Shown: one piece after another, positions 24,177 to 35,605 of the stretch
How the letters are laid out: each line of letters starts with the position of its first letter
Numbering within the stretch: position 1 is the stretch's first letter
Notes under the pieces: model-generated
Told to the model about the DNA's origin: nothing
Database searches by the model: none
The model's input: only the letters and a program-made list of their open reading frames with translations
Position numbers and translations under genes: made by a program
Assembly: GCA_900239685.1 (NCBI GenBank)
Contig: OENT01000227.1
Span: forward strand, 1-64,000
Direction of reading: 5' to 3'
Length of the DNA stretch: 64,000 nt
Source: Rotaria macrura
Lineage: Eukaryota > Rotifera > Eurotatoria > Philodinida > Philodinidae

Positions 24177-25220
24177 ATGGCATCATCGACAAGCAAACCA
24201 CTCTGTATAACATGTAATGAAAAGAGAGCTTTTTTCACATGTTACGGATGTCGACACGAGTTTTGTGAAGATCATATAAATGATCATCGTCATTCGCCGG
24301 TGAAGCAGATAAATGATTTCTTAAAGGATCACAAAGAATTGCAAGAAATCATTTTTGAATATACGAAAGAACCTCGTCAACATTCACTTATTCAACAAAT
24401 CGATCAATGGGAACGACAATCGATAGGTCAAATACAACAAACAGCCCAACGTGCTCGAACACAAATTTTAAATGTTATTACTGATCATATAATTCGAATT
24501 AGAAATTCTCTTGAGAACATTACACAAAAATTAGAAGAAATTAAAAATGATGACAAATTCGTTGAATTATTTCTTAACGATTACAGTAATAGACTTGATA
24601 AATTGAAAAGTGATTTAATTTCACCGAAAACCATTCAAATTCATCAAGATGACGTTGATGATGATGCGATGTTTATTTCTAAACTTTTTGTTGTTATCGT
24701 TGAACCCAATGATTTATTTGGACGATCAACCGGCAATGTTCGCATTGAAGACAACGGTCAGTTGATTATTCATAATCAATGGAGTGATCATTCATGTGTA
24801 CGTGGCAAATGTGAATATTCGTTCGGTCAACATCGATTTCGTTTCAAACTTGAACAACTCGATTCAGACCAATGGGCATTCTTTGGTATTGTATCGAAGA
24901 ATGCTCCCATGGAAGCTATATCCATTAGTACACCAACAGTCTACGGCCTAGCTGGACAAAATGGAATCTGTATAGATGGTACTTATGATAATGCAAACAA
25001 TGATCATCGATATATAAGTGATATGAAAATGAATGACGTATTAGAATTGTTCGTTGATTGTGATCGTTCGATGATTCGTTTGACAAATGAACGTACATCT
25101 AGTTCACATGAGCTCAAGGTTGATATTAAGAAATGTCCTTTTCCATGGCAACTCATTCTTGGTCTCTGTTGTTCAGCTGGTGATCGTATTCGAATTTTAC
25201 CTTGTACATATGAAGAATAA
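24177..25220 (+). CDS. B-box/coiled-coil/SPRY-like protein
   Basis: Single-exon 347-aa protein with TRIM-like order but no RING. Residues 10-39 form a B-box-type zinc-binding motif (Cys10, 13, 22, 25, 30 and His33, 37, 39). Residues about 75-155 are a charged helical, coiled-coil-like region. Residues about 185-340 resemble a SPRY/B30.2-type beta sandwich (FFGIVSKNAP, YGLAGQNGICIDG, PWQLILGL). Lacking a RING, it is unlikely to be a ubiquitin ligase on its own; a binding or scaffolding role is inference. The stop codon overlaps an AATAAA motif (25216-25221). The absence of introns, in a window where most genes are intron-rich, fits a retrocopy or an expanded intron-poor family. Confidence 0.85.
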   Translation: MASSTSKPLCITCNEKRAFFTCYGCRHEFCEDHINDHRHSPVKQINDFLKDHKELQEIIFEYTKEPRQHSLIQQIDQWERQSIGQIQQTAQRARTQILNVITDHIIRIRNSLENITQKLEEIKNDDKFVELFLNDYSNRLDKLKSDLISPKTIQIHQDDVDDDAMFISKLFVVIVEPNDLFGRSTGNVRIEDNGQLIIHNQWSDHSCVRGKCEYSFGQHRFRFKLEQLDSDQWAFFGIVSKNAPMEAISISTPTVYGLAGQNGICIDGTYDNANNDHRYISDMKMNDVLELFVDCDRSMIRLTNERTSSSHELKVDIKKCPFPWQLILGLCCSAGDRIRILPCTYEE

Positions 25221-26959
25221 AATGAATGCATTGTTCATCGAATGGATTTATTTTTCATTTTTAACTTTCGAACAAAACGCATAACTTGAGTGGCAAGTCT
25301 TTCCGAATTCGTCTTACATTAGTCAATTTCATTATGTTTGTTTTATTTTCTAGAAATAACAGATGATAGAAATAATTTGTAGATTCATATTCATTTTTAG
25401 TATCGTACGAGAGAGAAAAAAGGAAACACACTTGCTATGAAGATTCGATCGTTTTCTCATTAGAAAAAAAAGTGAAAAAGAAATGAACTATACTATTCGA
25501 TTGATAAGATCTAAGGAGAGATGAAGTGAAATCGTTCGAATTAAAATGAACGCAGGATCTATATGAGGAAAGGCTTATGCAAAAAATTTTTCTTTTACAA
25601 TCTTTGATGAAACTAAGCACATTATTCTTACAAGAGAAAATCTATGTTGAGCTTTATGCGATACTCTTTTGCATCTAGATTTTCATCAATTATGAATGTT
25701 TGAAAGAAAAAAGAACTTCCTAATTCAATAGTCTACAAAATAATAATTCTAAACGTGTTTGTCGAGGAAAATATCAATTTTAAAATTTCAACAAATAATT
25801 TGAAAAAATTAATATTTACTTTTCTGACAGTTCTTTAGTATTAAACGTTTAATGAATAAAAATTTTCTTCTAAATTCGAAGAGTACGTAATATTCTCACG
25901 AACAGACGTTGTTTGAAGTTGCTGGAAACAAAACGATGTGAGAATTGCATTATTATGTAAATCAACAGGTAACACTGCGTACGATCTATAATGTAATAAG
26001 ATAGAGAGGTCTGAAAGATGCTTTTCAACGGATTCATCTGTTTTCATTAGTTTTTTGTTTTGTATAAGAATTATCAACGAAGTTTTTTCAACACGTGTGT
26101 CTACTGAATTCAACAATTAACTTTGATGCAACGGATAAGTCTAATTATAAAAAAAAGTCTTTTGAAACAATGTTTCGTAGGCCCTTTTGTTTTTGTAATA
26201 CATGTTGTATTTAGATCATATTCATATTTTCAAATAATCTATTATTACTATTGACTGTCAAAAGCGATTGCCTATGAGGTCTTGTCAATGCACCAATACT
26301 CACAATGAACCAATGCATATTTACTCTAACAATTTGTCTTATGATTACATTGATCAATATTTTTTTATTGCGATCGTTACTACTATGTGTAGACGACAGG
26401 AGTGTTTCTTAAATCAGAAACGACAAACTCAATCGTATTGTATTTATGCAAAGAATCGCAAAGGATCGTTTTTGTTAGACTTTGAAAACATATTCTGATA
26501 TTTCATAAATAAAAGTCTGCCACGCAAAAGGTGTTTTATTCATTACGTGAATCGAGAGTTGACTACTAGTTTTTAGGTGAATTGCTCAGTTCTTCTCTTT
26601 TCTTCTGCTGAGTGAATAATTTGATTTTTTTCTTCAACTGTTCTTACTTTTGAAAGAAAGGAAAGTAATTTTCTTTCCTCGACTTTTTATTGACATTGGT
26701 TCGTCACTATGCAACAGAGAATTCAGCATCTTGTTGACTAAACAAACAAGGGAAAAAAGAAACCTACTGGAGAATCAGAAAAAAAATAATACAGTTTCAA
26801 TGTTGCCGATGAAGGTAAAGAAAAATCTCCACCGATGAATCCAAATCATCACGGTTAAATTTTAACATGGCATTGAGTCATTGTTAACTTCTCACGATAT
26901 TCAGACGTGAAATATAATCGTCTTCCTACGTTCTAGATCTAGAATAGAAAAACAAACGA
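25221..26959. other. spacer, nothing recognised
   Basis: AT-rich spacer between the B-box gene and the Hint gene. Short open frames on both strands have no motifs. No repeat longer than simple A or T runs was noticed. Confidence 0.6.
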
Positions 26960-27814
26960 ATGCAACGAGTAATAGAACAAAATGTTCAACATTGTCGAAG
27001 GCGAATGACACCGAAATATTTACGAATGATTTTTACGATCATCGCTGCTTTCGTTGTGTTCAACGCAGGTTTTTATATGCTCACTAAATATATATTCTAT
27101 CCTGAAACAACAACAACGACCGAGGCAACTACAGTTCCTCCAACGGAACCGCCAACGACAACAATAGAAGCAACAACAAGAAAATCTTTCGGTGGTAAGT
27201 TTTAAAATTCAACCAATCAATTGAATATAATGTTTCTTAAAGACCTTGGCTGCTTTTTCGACAAAACAAATGTAACTCTGGCTCAAGGCTCAATTCGTCC
27301 ATTAAATTTATTGAACGTTGGCGACGAAGTCCTTGTTCATTCATCATCGGGCACAATAAAGAAAAGTCGAATATTGACAATATTTCATCATCAACGTTCG
27401 TCAGTCCGATTTTTGGAAATCTATACAAAAACTAGACAAGAACCATTACGTCTTACGCCATCACATTCGATTTTAATCAAGAAAAAGGCAAAGAAGCAAA
27501 ACTCATTTTTTCACTACAATTTTGCATACAATATTGAAATTGGTGATTTCGTTCTTTCATCCCAATTAAAGCCTTTACGTGTGATTAATGTAAAAGAAAT
27601 TGTACTTTACAATCAAACAATATCGACGCCATTAACATACGAAGGAAATATTATCGTAAATAATTTAATAGCATCATGTTATGCAACCTATCGTCATAAA
27701 TTTATGCACATGTTAACATTACCTCTTCGATATTGGTATCAAATAGAAGCGTTTTCTCAATTTAACTATTTAATTGTTTATTTAATTGATTTTTATTCAA
27801 AAATGAATTTCTAA
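26960..27814 (+). CDS. Hog-type Hint autoprocessing membrane protein
   Basis: Two exons, 26960-27194 and 27243-27814, give 268 aa; the 48-bp intron (GTAAGT...AAAG) keeps phase. Residues 1-24 are basic, 25-45 form a membrane anchor, 49-74 a Thr/Pro-rich stalk. At residues 81-83 comes Gly-Cys-Phe, the Hedgehog cleavage junction, opening a Hint domain (82-228): the first block with NVGDEV, T-x-x-H at Thr150-His153 (LTPSHSI), and SCYA at 223-226 (NLIASCYA, close to Hedgehog LASCYA). The tail resembles the segment after the Hog fold (HKFMHMLTLPLR). In Hedgehog this domain cuts itself at Gly-Cys and joins cholesterol to the N-terminal product. No Hedge signalling domain is present, so the N-terminal product would be only a membrane-anchored stalk. 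Topology (N-in, type II) and activity are inferred. Confidence 0.85.
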
Positions 27815-28773
27815 TAAATTCATCAACTTTCGTTTTATACATGTTTTTGCTTGGTAGATGAAATTTCTTTTTTTTGTTTTTTTTTATCATATTTGAAAGT
27901 ATATCGTTTGTGCTTTTTGTTTCTTCAGATTTGAAATTCACCAATTAAGATTAAATTTAAAAAAAAAAAAAGAAAAACAAAATAAAATACTGCGCATATT
28001 TGAATACAATGCATACATATATATATGAGCTTGACGTTCTCCTACTTGTAATTTAGATGCTACACAATCATTGTTTTTTTTTTATAGAAAGAATAAGTAT
28101 CACAAAATAGATTGAATTTTTCTTTTGCCTATTTCATACTTATTTTACAATCGAAAACAATCCTTTTCTCAACTAAAATAAGTCCATTAGATCAGACAGT
28201 CTTTTTCCAATGACTTGATCAGGATAGATTTCGGCTTAAGATGGCTACTTGTTTCAAGTCCAAATCTCAATGTGATTGGTTACTGTATCCATGATGTTTA
28301 ACTATTCATCGTTTCTAATTTATCGTAGGACAATTTCAATTTTTTCTATGATTTTCGTTACATGAAATATGATCAACACGCACACGTATATTCAATGTTC
28401 CACATAGATGAGCAAATCGATTGGAAAAATAAACAGCTAGATTCTTACCGGCACAATCGTACTGAAATTGCTTGCACTTGAAAAGTTTTGAATATGAAGA
28501 TGAGAATGTCTGAAGACGAAAATTGCGAATACGTTCTGTTTTTACTTAGAAGAAAATCAACTTTTAAAACTCTACAAACTGGCACGAATGCAAAAACAAA
28601 ACATAAACGGAGATTAATACTGAGAGATCATAATCGCAAATGATATTGTTGTATAATCGTCAACAATACTATTCATTTGATAGTCTGATTTCTTTTTACG
28701 CTTGTTCTGTGTGTTTAGTTTTCAACGAAAACAATGCACAAAACACAAATAATATTATAGGTTTATTTCGTTT
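27815..28773. other. convergent 3' spacer
   Basis: Lies between the convergent Hint (+) and TMEM120 (-) genes. Contains T-rich and A-rich homopolymers (27869-27890, 27959-27972) and, for the minus-strand gene, an AATAAA complement at 28762-28767 just past the TMEM120 stop. Nothing else recognised. Confidence 0.6.
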
Positions 28774-31417
28774 TCATGTGTGTTTCTTCGTTCCATCATA
28801 ATTGAACTGTTCCTTTTGAAAACGTAATTGATTCCATGATCTTGATCTTCGATAATAATTTGTCGATAGAAATGTTTTAAAACTTTGATATTTTTGTTTT
28901 AATAACATCGGTCGATCTTTTTCACGAAATTTATCACGTAGGGCACTCAATGTTGTTGAAATATTTCCCATGAATATTACAAAGAATATAATTGATAATG
29001 TAAATACTTGCCATTCATTAGTCGTTGGAGCATGTGCTAATAGCCATAGGGTATATCCATTATATAATTGAAATAGATAACCAACAAGAAGGAATGGAAC
29101 CAAAAATGATAAACCACCTTGAAAAGAACACATAAAAACATAACTTTAGTCTACGCAGGATTATACAAAAGAAAATGACTCTATCGATTTGACAATAGGA
29201 AAAGGCACAATCGATGTTCTGAACATATGAAATAATTCATTGGATTTACTTACGAAACATCCACCGATGGAATCCTTCGATTGTTATATCCATATCATGT
29301 GTTTCACCTAGAGCTCGAAGTCGATAGAGAACACCGCGTTGATAATAAAATTGAAGACCCTTCGAAATAGAATTCAGAAAAGATAAGTAATTTCAAACGT
29401 TCTCATTGAAAACAATCATCGACTCTGTTTTACTTGAACAAAACTGAGATAAAATGAAAAGATAAAGAATTGTGTACGAAATGCGTGATAAGAATCCGAT
29501 TCGGGCCATGTTAAGAGAATACCCGTGGCTACGGTTGTAATAAAATGATGAGCTCTCCACCAAGCTACGAAAAAAACAAATAAATCAATCGATAGAAGAC
29601 ATCAACAAACTAAGTTACGATGAATATTTGATCCATTGACAATTAATATAGATTCACGTATTGTCAACGTACAATAATACCAAACAAGTAAAAAATGAAA
29701 TAGAGCATCAAATGCACGATAACGTGATGTTAATGACCAAATGACAAATGAGGATACTAATGAAATACATGTGACAATAAATTTAAACTTTTCATATTCT
29801 TCTTTATATGTCCATTTGTCAGCTTTGTTTAATATTGATACATCGACGCCACCGAGAATCACTCTCAAATAAGAATCTTTTCTTGGCAGCGTATTCGAGA
29901 TTCTAGATAGATACAATTCATTGGCAGTCAACTTATCCGATATGTCATTCAAACATTTTGCATATGAGAATGTATCAACAGATTGATTTTGTGTTGGCAG
30001 TGAGTTACAAGTTAGTAGATCATGTTGATCAGCAAGTGATCCAACGGCAAATGATATCTTCCCATGATTGACGAGATTCGTAGTGACTTGAGAATTTTTC
30101 GAATTCACTAAATTGGAGTTCGTACTGTTTGTTTTTGTTTCTTTGTCTAAATCAAAATCGATGTTATTGTGAACGTATACTATTTTCAAACAGTTAAGTA
30201 TCGTCGAAAAATACGATTTTTTCGACAACAATCATTGCATATTTCGATGAACTGAAGCTAACTGTCAAAATACGACTTCACATTGTCGTAGGATGTCTCT
30301 TCATCTGATTTATCGTATTTTTAAATTTTATTAATCATCAATAAAAAATAGTTGAGGAAATAACTAGGCGATACACAGAGGATGAAACTTGTTTTTCCTG
30401 AGCACGTATCATCTAACCCACGAAGTGAGTCGATGTTGTTTGAAAAATGTTAGGACACAAAAATAGTTTTCGTCATGTGTAGATCCCGAAATAGAAAATG
30501 AGACCGAACTTTCGATTGTTACGAGTCCACTAAAGTTTATTGACTATAGAAAATGAAAATTACATTCCAGATATACTTAATCCATAAATTATACAATGAA
30601 TTGTGTCCTTCATATGGCATCATCTCGATCTTTCATAAATCGGACTCGAAGTAAACCACTTGAAATCTCTATTCGATTCGTTGTGGACTCAGAAAATAAT
30701 TTACTCTAACATAAACATTCGATTCTGTTGATTTATTCAGTTTATAAAAACTGACCAGTCATGATTTTTCGAACAATTGCCCACTGTCTCATAATTATGG
30801 ATGAAAAATTTTCTTTCATCTTTACATATTTTTACTCTATTCATAAAATTGACTTGATCGATACGAACCAACTAAATAACAAGAAAAGATCAATGAACGT
30901 TGGCATGAAATCAATTGATTACTAGCGTCTAATCTAAGAACAATATCCTACTCGATTTTTCATTATCTAGTTTCGTGTGTTAATTAATTCTTCTTTAACT
31001 CAATCAAAGTATTAATATTATGGAAATGATGTTCTTCTACAAACCTTTCTTGACATACGATTTACGTAATTGAGCAACTTCTTTTTGTAATTGATCGATT
31101 CGTTTTTTGTATTTGTCGAATTCACTTCTATATTTTCCTTTGAGTAACTCAACTTCGTCTAATTTTCTAACATATTCTTTATGTTTCAGTTCAAATCCAC
31201 GCAATTGAGTCTCGAGTTCGGACGAATTATCGTATAAGAAATGAAGATTTTTATGTTCGAGTGATTCAATATTTTTTATTTGTGCTGTTGGTTGCTTATC
31301 AATGGAATTCGTCGCTGATAATAATTTGAGTTGAGCTTCATCATCTTCTCCTGAAATTCTCAGATCAACTGGAGAACTTTCTTTAAGTTCACTGTTAAAC
31401 AATGAATCATTTTTCAT
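28774..31417 (-). CDS. TMEM120: TMEM120 family membrane protein
   Basis: Multi-pass protein of the TMEM120 (TACAN) family, in other animals found at the nuclear envelope/ER and tied to fat-cell biology and, disputedly, mechanosensing. Exons: 31045-31417, 29619-30179, 29434-29564, 29254-29359, 28774-29117; phases agree, giving about 504 aa. Residues about 55-122 are the coiled coil. Family signatures are [10 protein letters not shown] (near 250), [20 protein letters not shown] sequence at residues 279-296 (here [10 protein letters not shown]), [16 protein letters not shown] and a C-terminal [17 protein letters not shown]. Usual length is about 340 aa. The excess comes from a longer N-terminus and roughly 85 polar Asn/Ser-rich residues between coiled coil and membrane part. 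The 865-bp first intron (30180-31044) is long for this window, so the start of exon 2 is the weakest point. Confidence 0.92.
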
Positions 31418-31702
31418 CGTTAGTTTTTTTTTTTATTGAAGATTCGACATCTGAAATATAAATACTGTTCATTTTTGTTATTATAATAAGACAAGAAGAA
31501 TAGGATGAGATTGTTGAAAACAAAAACGAAACAAATAAGTCTAATCTAGATGGCATTATCATTATCGTCGATAGAAAAGCAATTCATATTATTGACAAAG
31601 TTCTTCAAAGTTCTATATTTCTATATTGTGAAAGCTAAGTAAACAGAATCAATACGTTCGTAAGACACATTCTATTGATTCTATTACATTTCATTCAAAT
31701 CA
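31418..31702. promoter_or_regulatory. bidirectional promoter interval
   Basis: Only 285 bp separate the divergent start codons of TMEM120 (-) and the vesicular transporter (+). Both promoters and 5' untranslated regions must fit here, unless transcription starts inside the neighbouring gene. No TATA box or defined motif could be assigned. Confidence 0.5.
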
Positions 31703-33152
31703 ATGATGAGCAACGGACGTTCCAAATTCTCTATACGCTTCACACCGTTTACGACGTACAAAAAATTTCATAATGAAACAGATCAATTATATCTTCATCA
31801 TGAAGAAGAAAAAGAACGACCTACGAATTCAGTCGGTGGTATTACGGCACTTGAAGCAGCTTGGAATGTTACTAATGCAATACAAGTTGAGGAATCATTT
31901 ACATTTCGCCTTGTTTTCATATGAATAAAAAGATGACGTACGTTTTGTTTCTAGGGAATGTTTTTAGTTAGTTTACCATATTCGGTTTATCATGGTGGTT
32001 ATTGGTCTCTACTCGCTATGGTTGCAGTTGCCTGGATTTGTACTTATACAGGACAAATTCTTATTTCATGTCTCTACGAGCCGAGTCCATCGACGGGACT
32101 GCTCGTCAAAGTACGACATTCTTATGTTGATATTGCTGAATGTGTTTGGGGAAAACGATTCGGTGGACGAATATTATTTATCGCTCAAAATATTGAATTA
32201 TTGATGACTTGTACGTAGTTCGATTAGGAATAAAACAATGTGCAAGTACTTACAAATTCGTTTTGTTCTAGGCATTCTCTATTTAGTTCTTTGTGGTGCA
32301 TTACTTGCCGGAAGTTTTCCACAATTTCACATACCTGTTCGTTATTGGATATGTTTATCCTGTTTATTCACTCTACCGTATTCATTTATTCGGAGTCTTC
32401 GTCTTGTATCCCGGTTTAGTGCTGGTAATGCCGTAGTTCATTTAATAATAAATATGATCATAATTATATATTGTCTCACGCAAGCATCAACCTGGGATTG
32501 GTCTAAAATTCAATTACGTATAAATATAGCTTCGTTTCCAACATCGTTAGGTATTATTGTATTCAGTTATACATCGCAAATATTTCTTCCAACATTAGAA
32601 AATAATATGCGTTATCCAGATCAATTCAATGCCATGCTTGTCTTATCTCATATAATCGCTGCTATATTCAAAACAGGTTTTGCTCTAATTGGCTTTCTAA
32701 CATGGCAAGAACAAACATCTGAAGTAATAACAAATAATTTACCAACACAACAATTACGTATTGTAATTAATTTAACATTGGCAATAAAAGCTCTTCTATC
32801 CTATCCATTACCTTATTTTGCTGCATGCGAACTTATACTACCGAAGTTTTCTCTATCGAATGAAATGACAACATGGAAAACTATATTAGCAAGAATCGTC
32901 GTTATTTTTAGTACACTTATTATGGCATTATGCATTCCACATTTTGCTCAACTAATGGGTTTTATTGGAAGTATAACCGGAGTATTTCTTTCTCTTGTAT
33001 GGCCATGTTACTTTTATTTATATTTGAAAAACTATTCACTATCATGGACGACTATCGGTGGAAATCTAGCGATCATTATTTTTGGTTTTATGTGCACGAT
33101 ATCGGGTATTATCGATTCATCAAGAGAATTGGCGAAAAAATTTCGAGAATAA
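31703..33152 (+). CDS. SLC32A1: vesicular GABA/glycine transporter
   Basis: Proton-driven loader of GABA or glycine into synaptic vesicles (VGAT/VIAAT, unc-47 family, amino acid/auxin permease fold). Exons 31703-31885, 31955-32210 and 32272-33152 join in frame to 439 aa. The family core is clear: ITALEAAWNVTNAIQ then GMFLVSLPYS at the first membrane segment, ILISCLYEPS, IELLMTC, LGIIVFSYTSQIFLPTLE, EVITNNLP, KALLSYPLPYFAA and MALCIPHFAQLMGFIGS. About ten membrane helices are visible. The N-terminal cytoplasmic tail is only about 45 residues, shorter than in vertebrates. The gene indicates an inhibitory transmitter system and shares its upstream interval with TMEM120. Confidence 0.95.
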
Positions 33153-35605
33153 TAAATAACACAAACATAATTAGACAATCGTCTTATGTAGTCACATATT
33201 AATTTAAAAATAAATAAATTCTATTGCATATCTATGTATTAAAGAAAACGTTTTCTCTCGAACTTCATTTCTAACTGATAGAAAAGTGTTTCTACTGTCA
33301 TGTTTTGCTCGATATCTTTTTCCTTCATGCTTTCATTTAGCAGAACATATTCAAGATCGAATAGAGTTGTATCACATGATTCAAATTCTCATATATATTC
33401 AATGATCATAAAAATCGTGAAACGAACCAGGAACGGAAATGAGCTTGCGTCTCATGAAGAAATAGATTCTAATAACAGGATGAAGTCTCAACGGAAGCGA
33501 TCAAAGTTTTAATCAATACGCAATGAATAATTTTGAAAAACAACAAGATAATAAATTTTCATACTTTCATCGTTCTTTTTCTGGATGTAAGAGCGCAGTG
33601 GAAAATTTAAATGAAGAATAATCTTTATAATTTGATAATTATAATATAACGGAGATTTTTAGATTAGTTGATGACATTTAAACGAACGTGTGTTGCTTCA
33701 TCAGCCGTTTTACTAAAAAAACAACAATGCACTTTTTCATGTCCTTTTCTCTATTTAATGTTTCATTATACTTAACACAGGAAAATAATGAGAGAGAACA
33801 AGAAGAAAAAATACTTCATTATTCCTAACCATGTAAATATCTAGTAGTTATCTCATTATTGTATGTGAAATGTAAGAATGCAGATGAGAGGAAAAGAATG
33901 AAACACGTTTTTAACATGTCGCCAGTAAGCCGGATGAATACGCCCCGATTTGTCGTAATGTCACTGACGAATTTTCATAATGTGAGAAATATCTTCAGTA
34001 GACTTTTAATCTTTTTGTGGCAATATGATGATCGTGTTGAAGGTCACGTCAATGGAGCTAATTAGACTTTGATGACATCTTCATCGACTAAACTAGTGTT
34101 GATGATAGAAACAAGTTTAATACTTTATGGTCATGAGAATAACTCTTCTATTCAATCATCAATTACAAAAGTGAATAAAAACTTCGTTAATCCCTACATT
34201 TACAATGATTTTATACTTGTCTAAAATAAATGTTGTACTATACAATGTCCGTGTATCATTCGAAAACCGAAATCAATGTATTTCCTATATTTTTATGACA
34301 GAACATCTTCTATGAAACTTAAGTGAAATAAATAATTTTTTCTCGTTACAACATGATTTATCATATGTTAATGGAACACTTTTAAATCACAGCTACATAA
34401 TATTACGTCGAACGTTTTAATTTCAATCAATAGAAAATGAACTTGATGAACATTTTGATCAGACAAGAAATCTTCTGTTTCAAAACTTTTTATCTAAATA
34501 TATTCAACATTAGATATGCAACTGATCTGTATGTCTCAGTCTAGTGAATTCGATTTTAACAAACAATAAGAGATAGAAAACAGATGTATCGACTCGTATA
34601 TATTCAGACATCGATGATACAACGAGCCTTGCGTTTCTTGTCATTTTGTTTACTGAACAATTCTTCAGTAATTAAGTAATTCGTCTTCTCTGATAGTACG
34701 GCAACGTTTACTCTGTAATTCAACACATCATACCTTAATTCTTTCTCATAAATAGAACGTTCAAGTTTTCTGACAAGAGAAATCTTCTAATGCATTTCAT
34801 TCGAGTATTTTTCTCTCATAGGATTTTTCTTATTCATAAAAAAGACACTATTGTCAAAATGCTCTATCTAACGCGATAGGTTGTTTTCTGTGTATTACGT
34901 CGAGCACTACAATTTCACATACAAATCTAACTGTTTATGGATGGAGAAAAAGAAAGGGATCGAATTTAACACGCTTGTATATGCGCGCCAAGCAACTCGA
35001 ACAAAGGTATATCTAACTGTAAAATTAAATGAAAAGAGAATTCTCATTAAAAGGTTATATGTTTCTCCTAGTCGATTGGTATAATAGATTGAAATCGAAT
35101 ACTCTCGTTGATACGATGCAGTAGAATAGTCGTATCTTTCGTTTGAATATATGATTGAAAAGAAACCAGACAAATAATTTGTCGGGAATGGCAACTTTCC
35201 CATCTTATCATCGTGCTGCCGACTAATTTTTTTCTTTAATCATCGATTCAATACGAAAGAAAGCTTTTATCTTAAACCAATAAAACTTTGCAAAATACTT
35301 ATTTATAACTAAGGAAAAAAAATCATTTTACCAAATGAATCAAAGAGAAACAAGAAGCTTTTTTTTAGTGATAGATAACATATATTTCTAGATTTTCATT
35401 GTTAATATTCTTTATTAATGATGTTATAGAGAATCAAAATGACGACCGCAACAACAATAGAATCATAACTGGAAAAAGAAACCTCCACAAACGAGAGAAA
35501 ATCGCTATTCGTTTGTGATTGTTGTGTTTGATAATTATTGCCAGTAGTCTAAGAAAAACATAACAAGGAGACCGATTCGAAAATCGTCTTTCTAACATGA
35601 AAAAC
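33153..35605. other. convergent spacer, no gene
   Basis: Lies between the 3' ends of the vesicular transporter (+) and eIF3e (-). It has overlapping AATAAA-like sequence after the transporter stop (about 33207-33217) and, for eIF3e, an AATAAA complement near 35411-35416. No coding or repeat structure was recognised in between. Confidence 0.6.
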
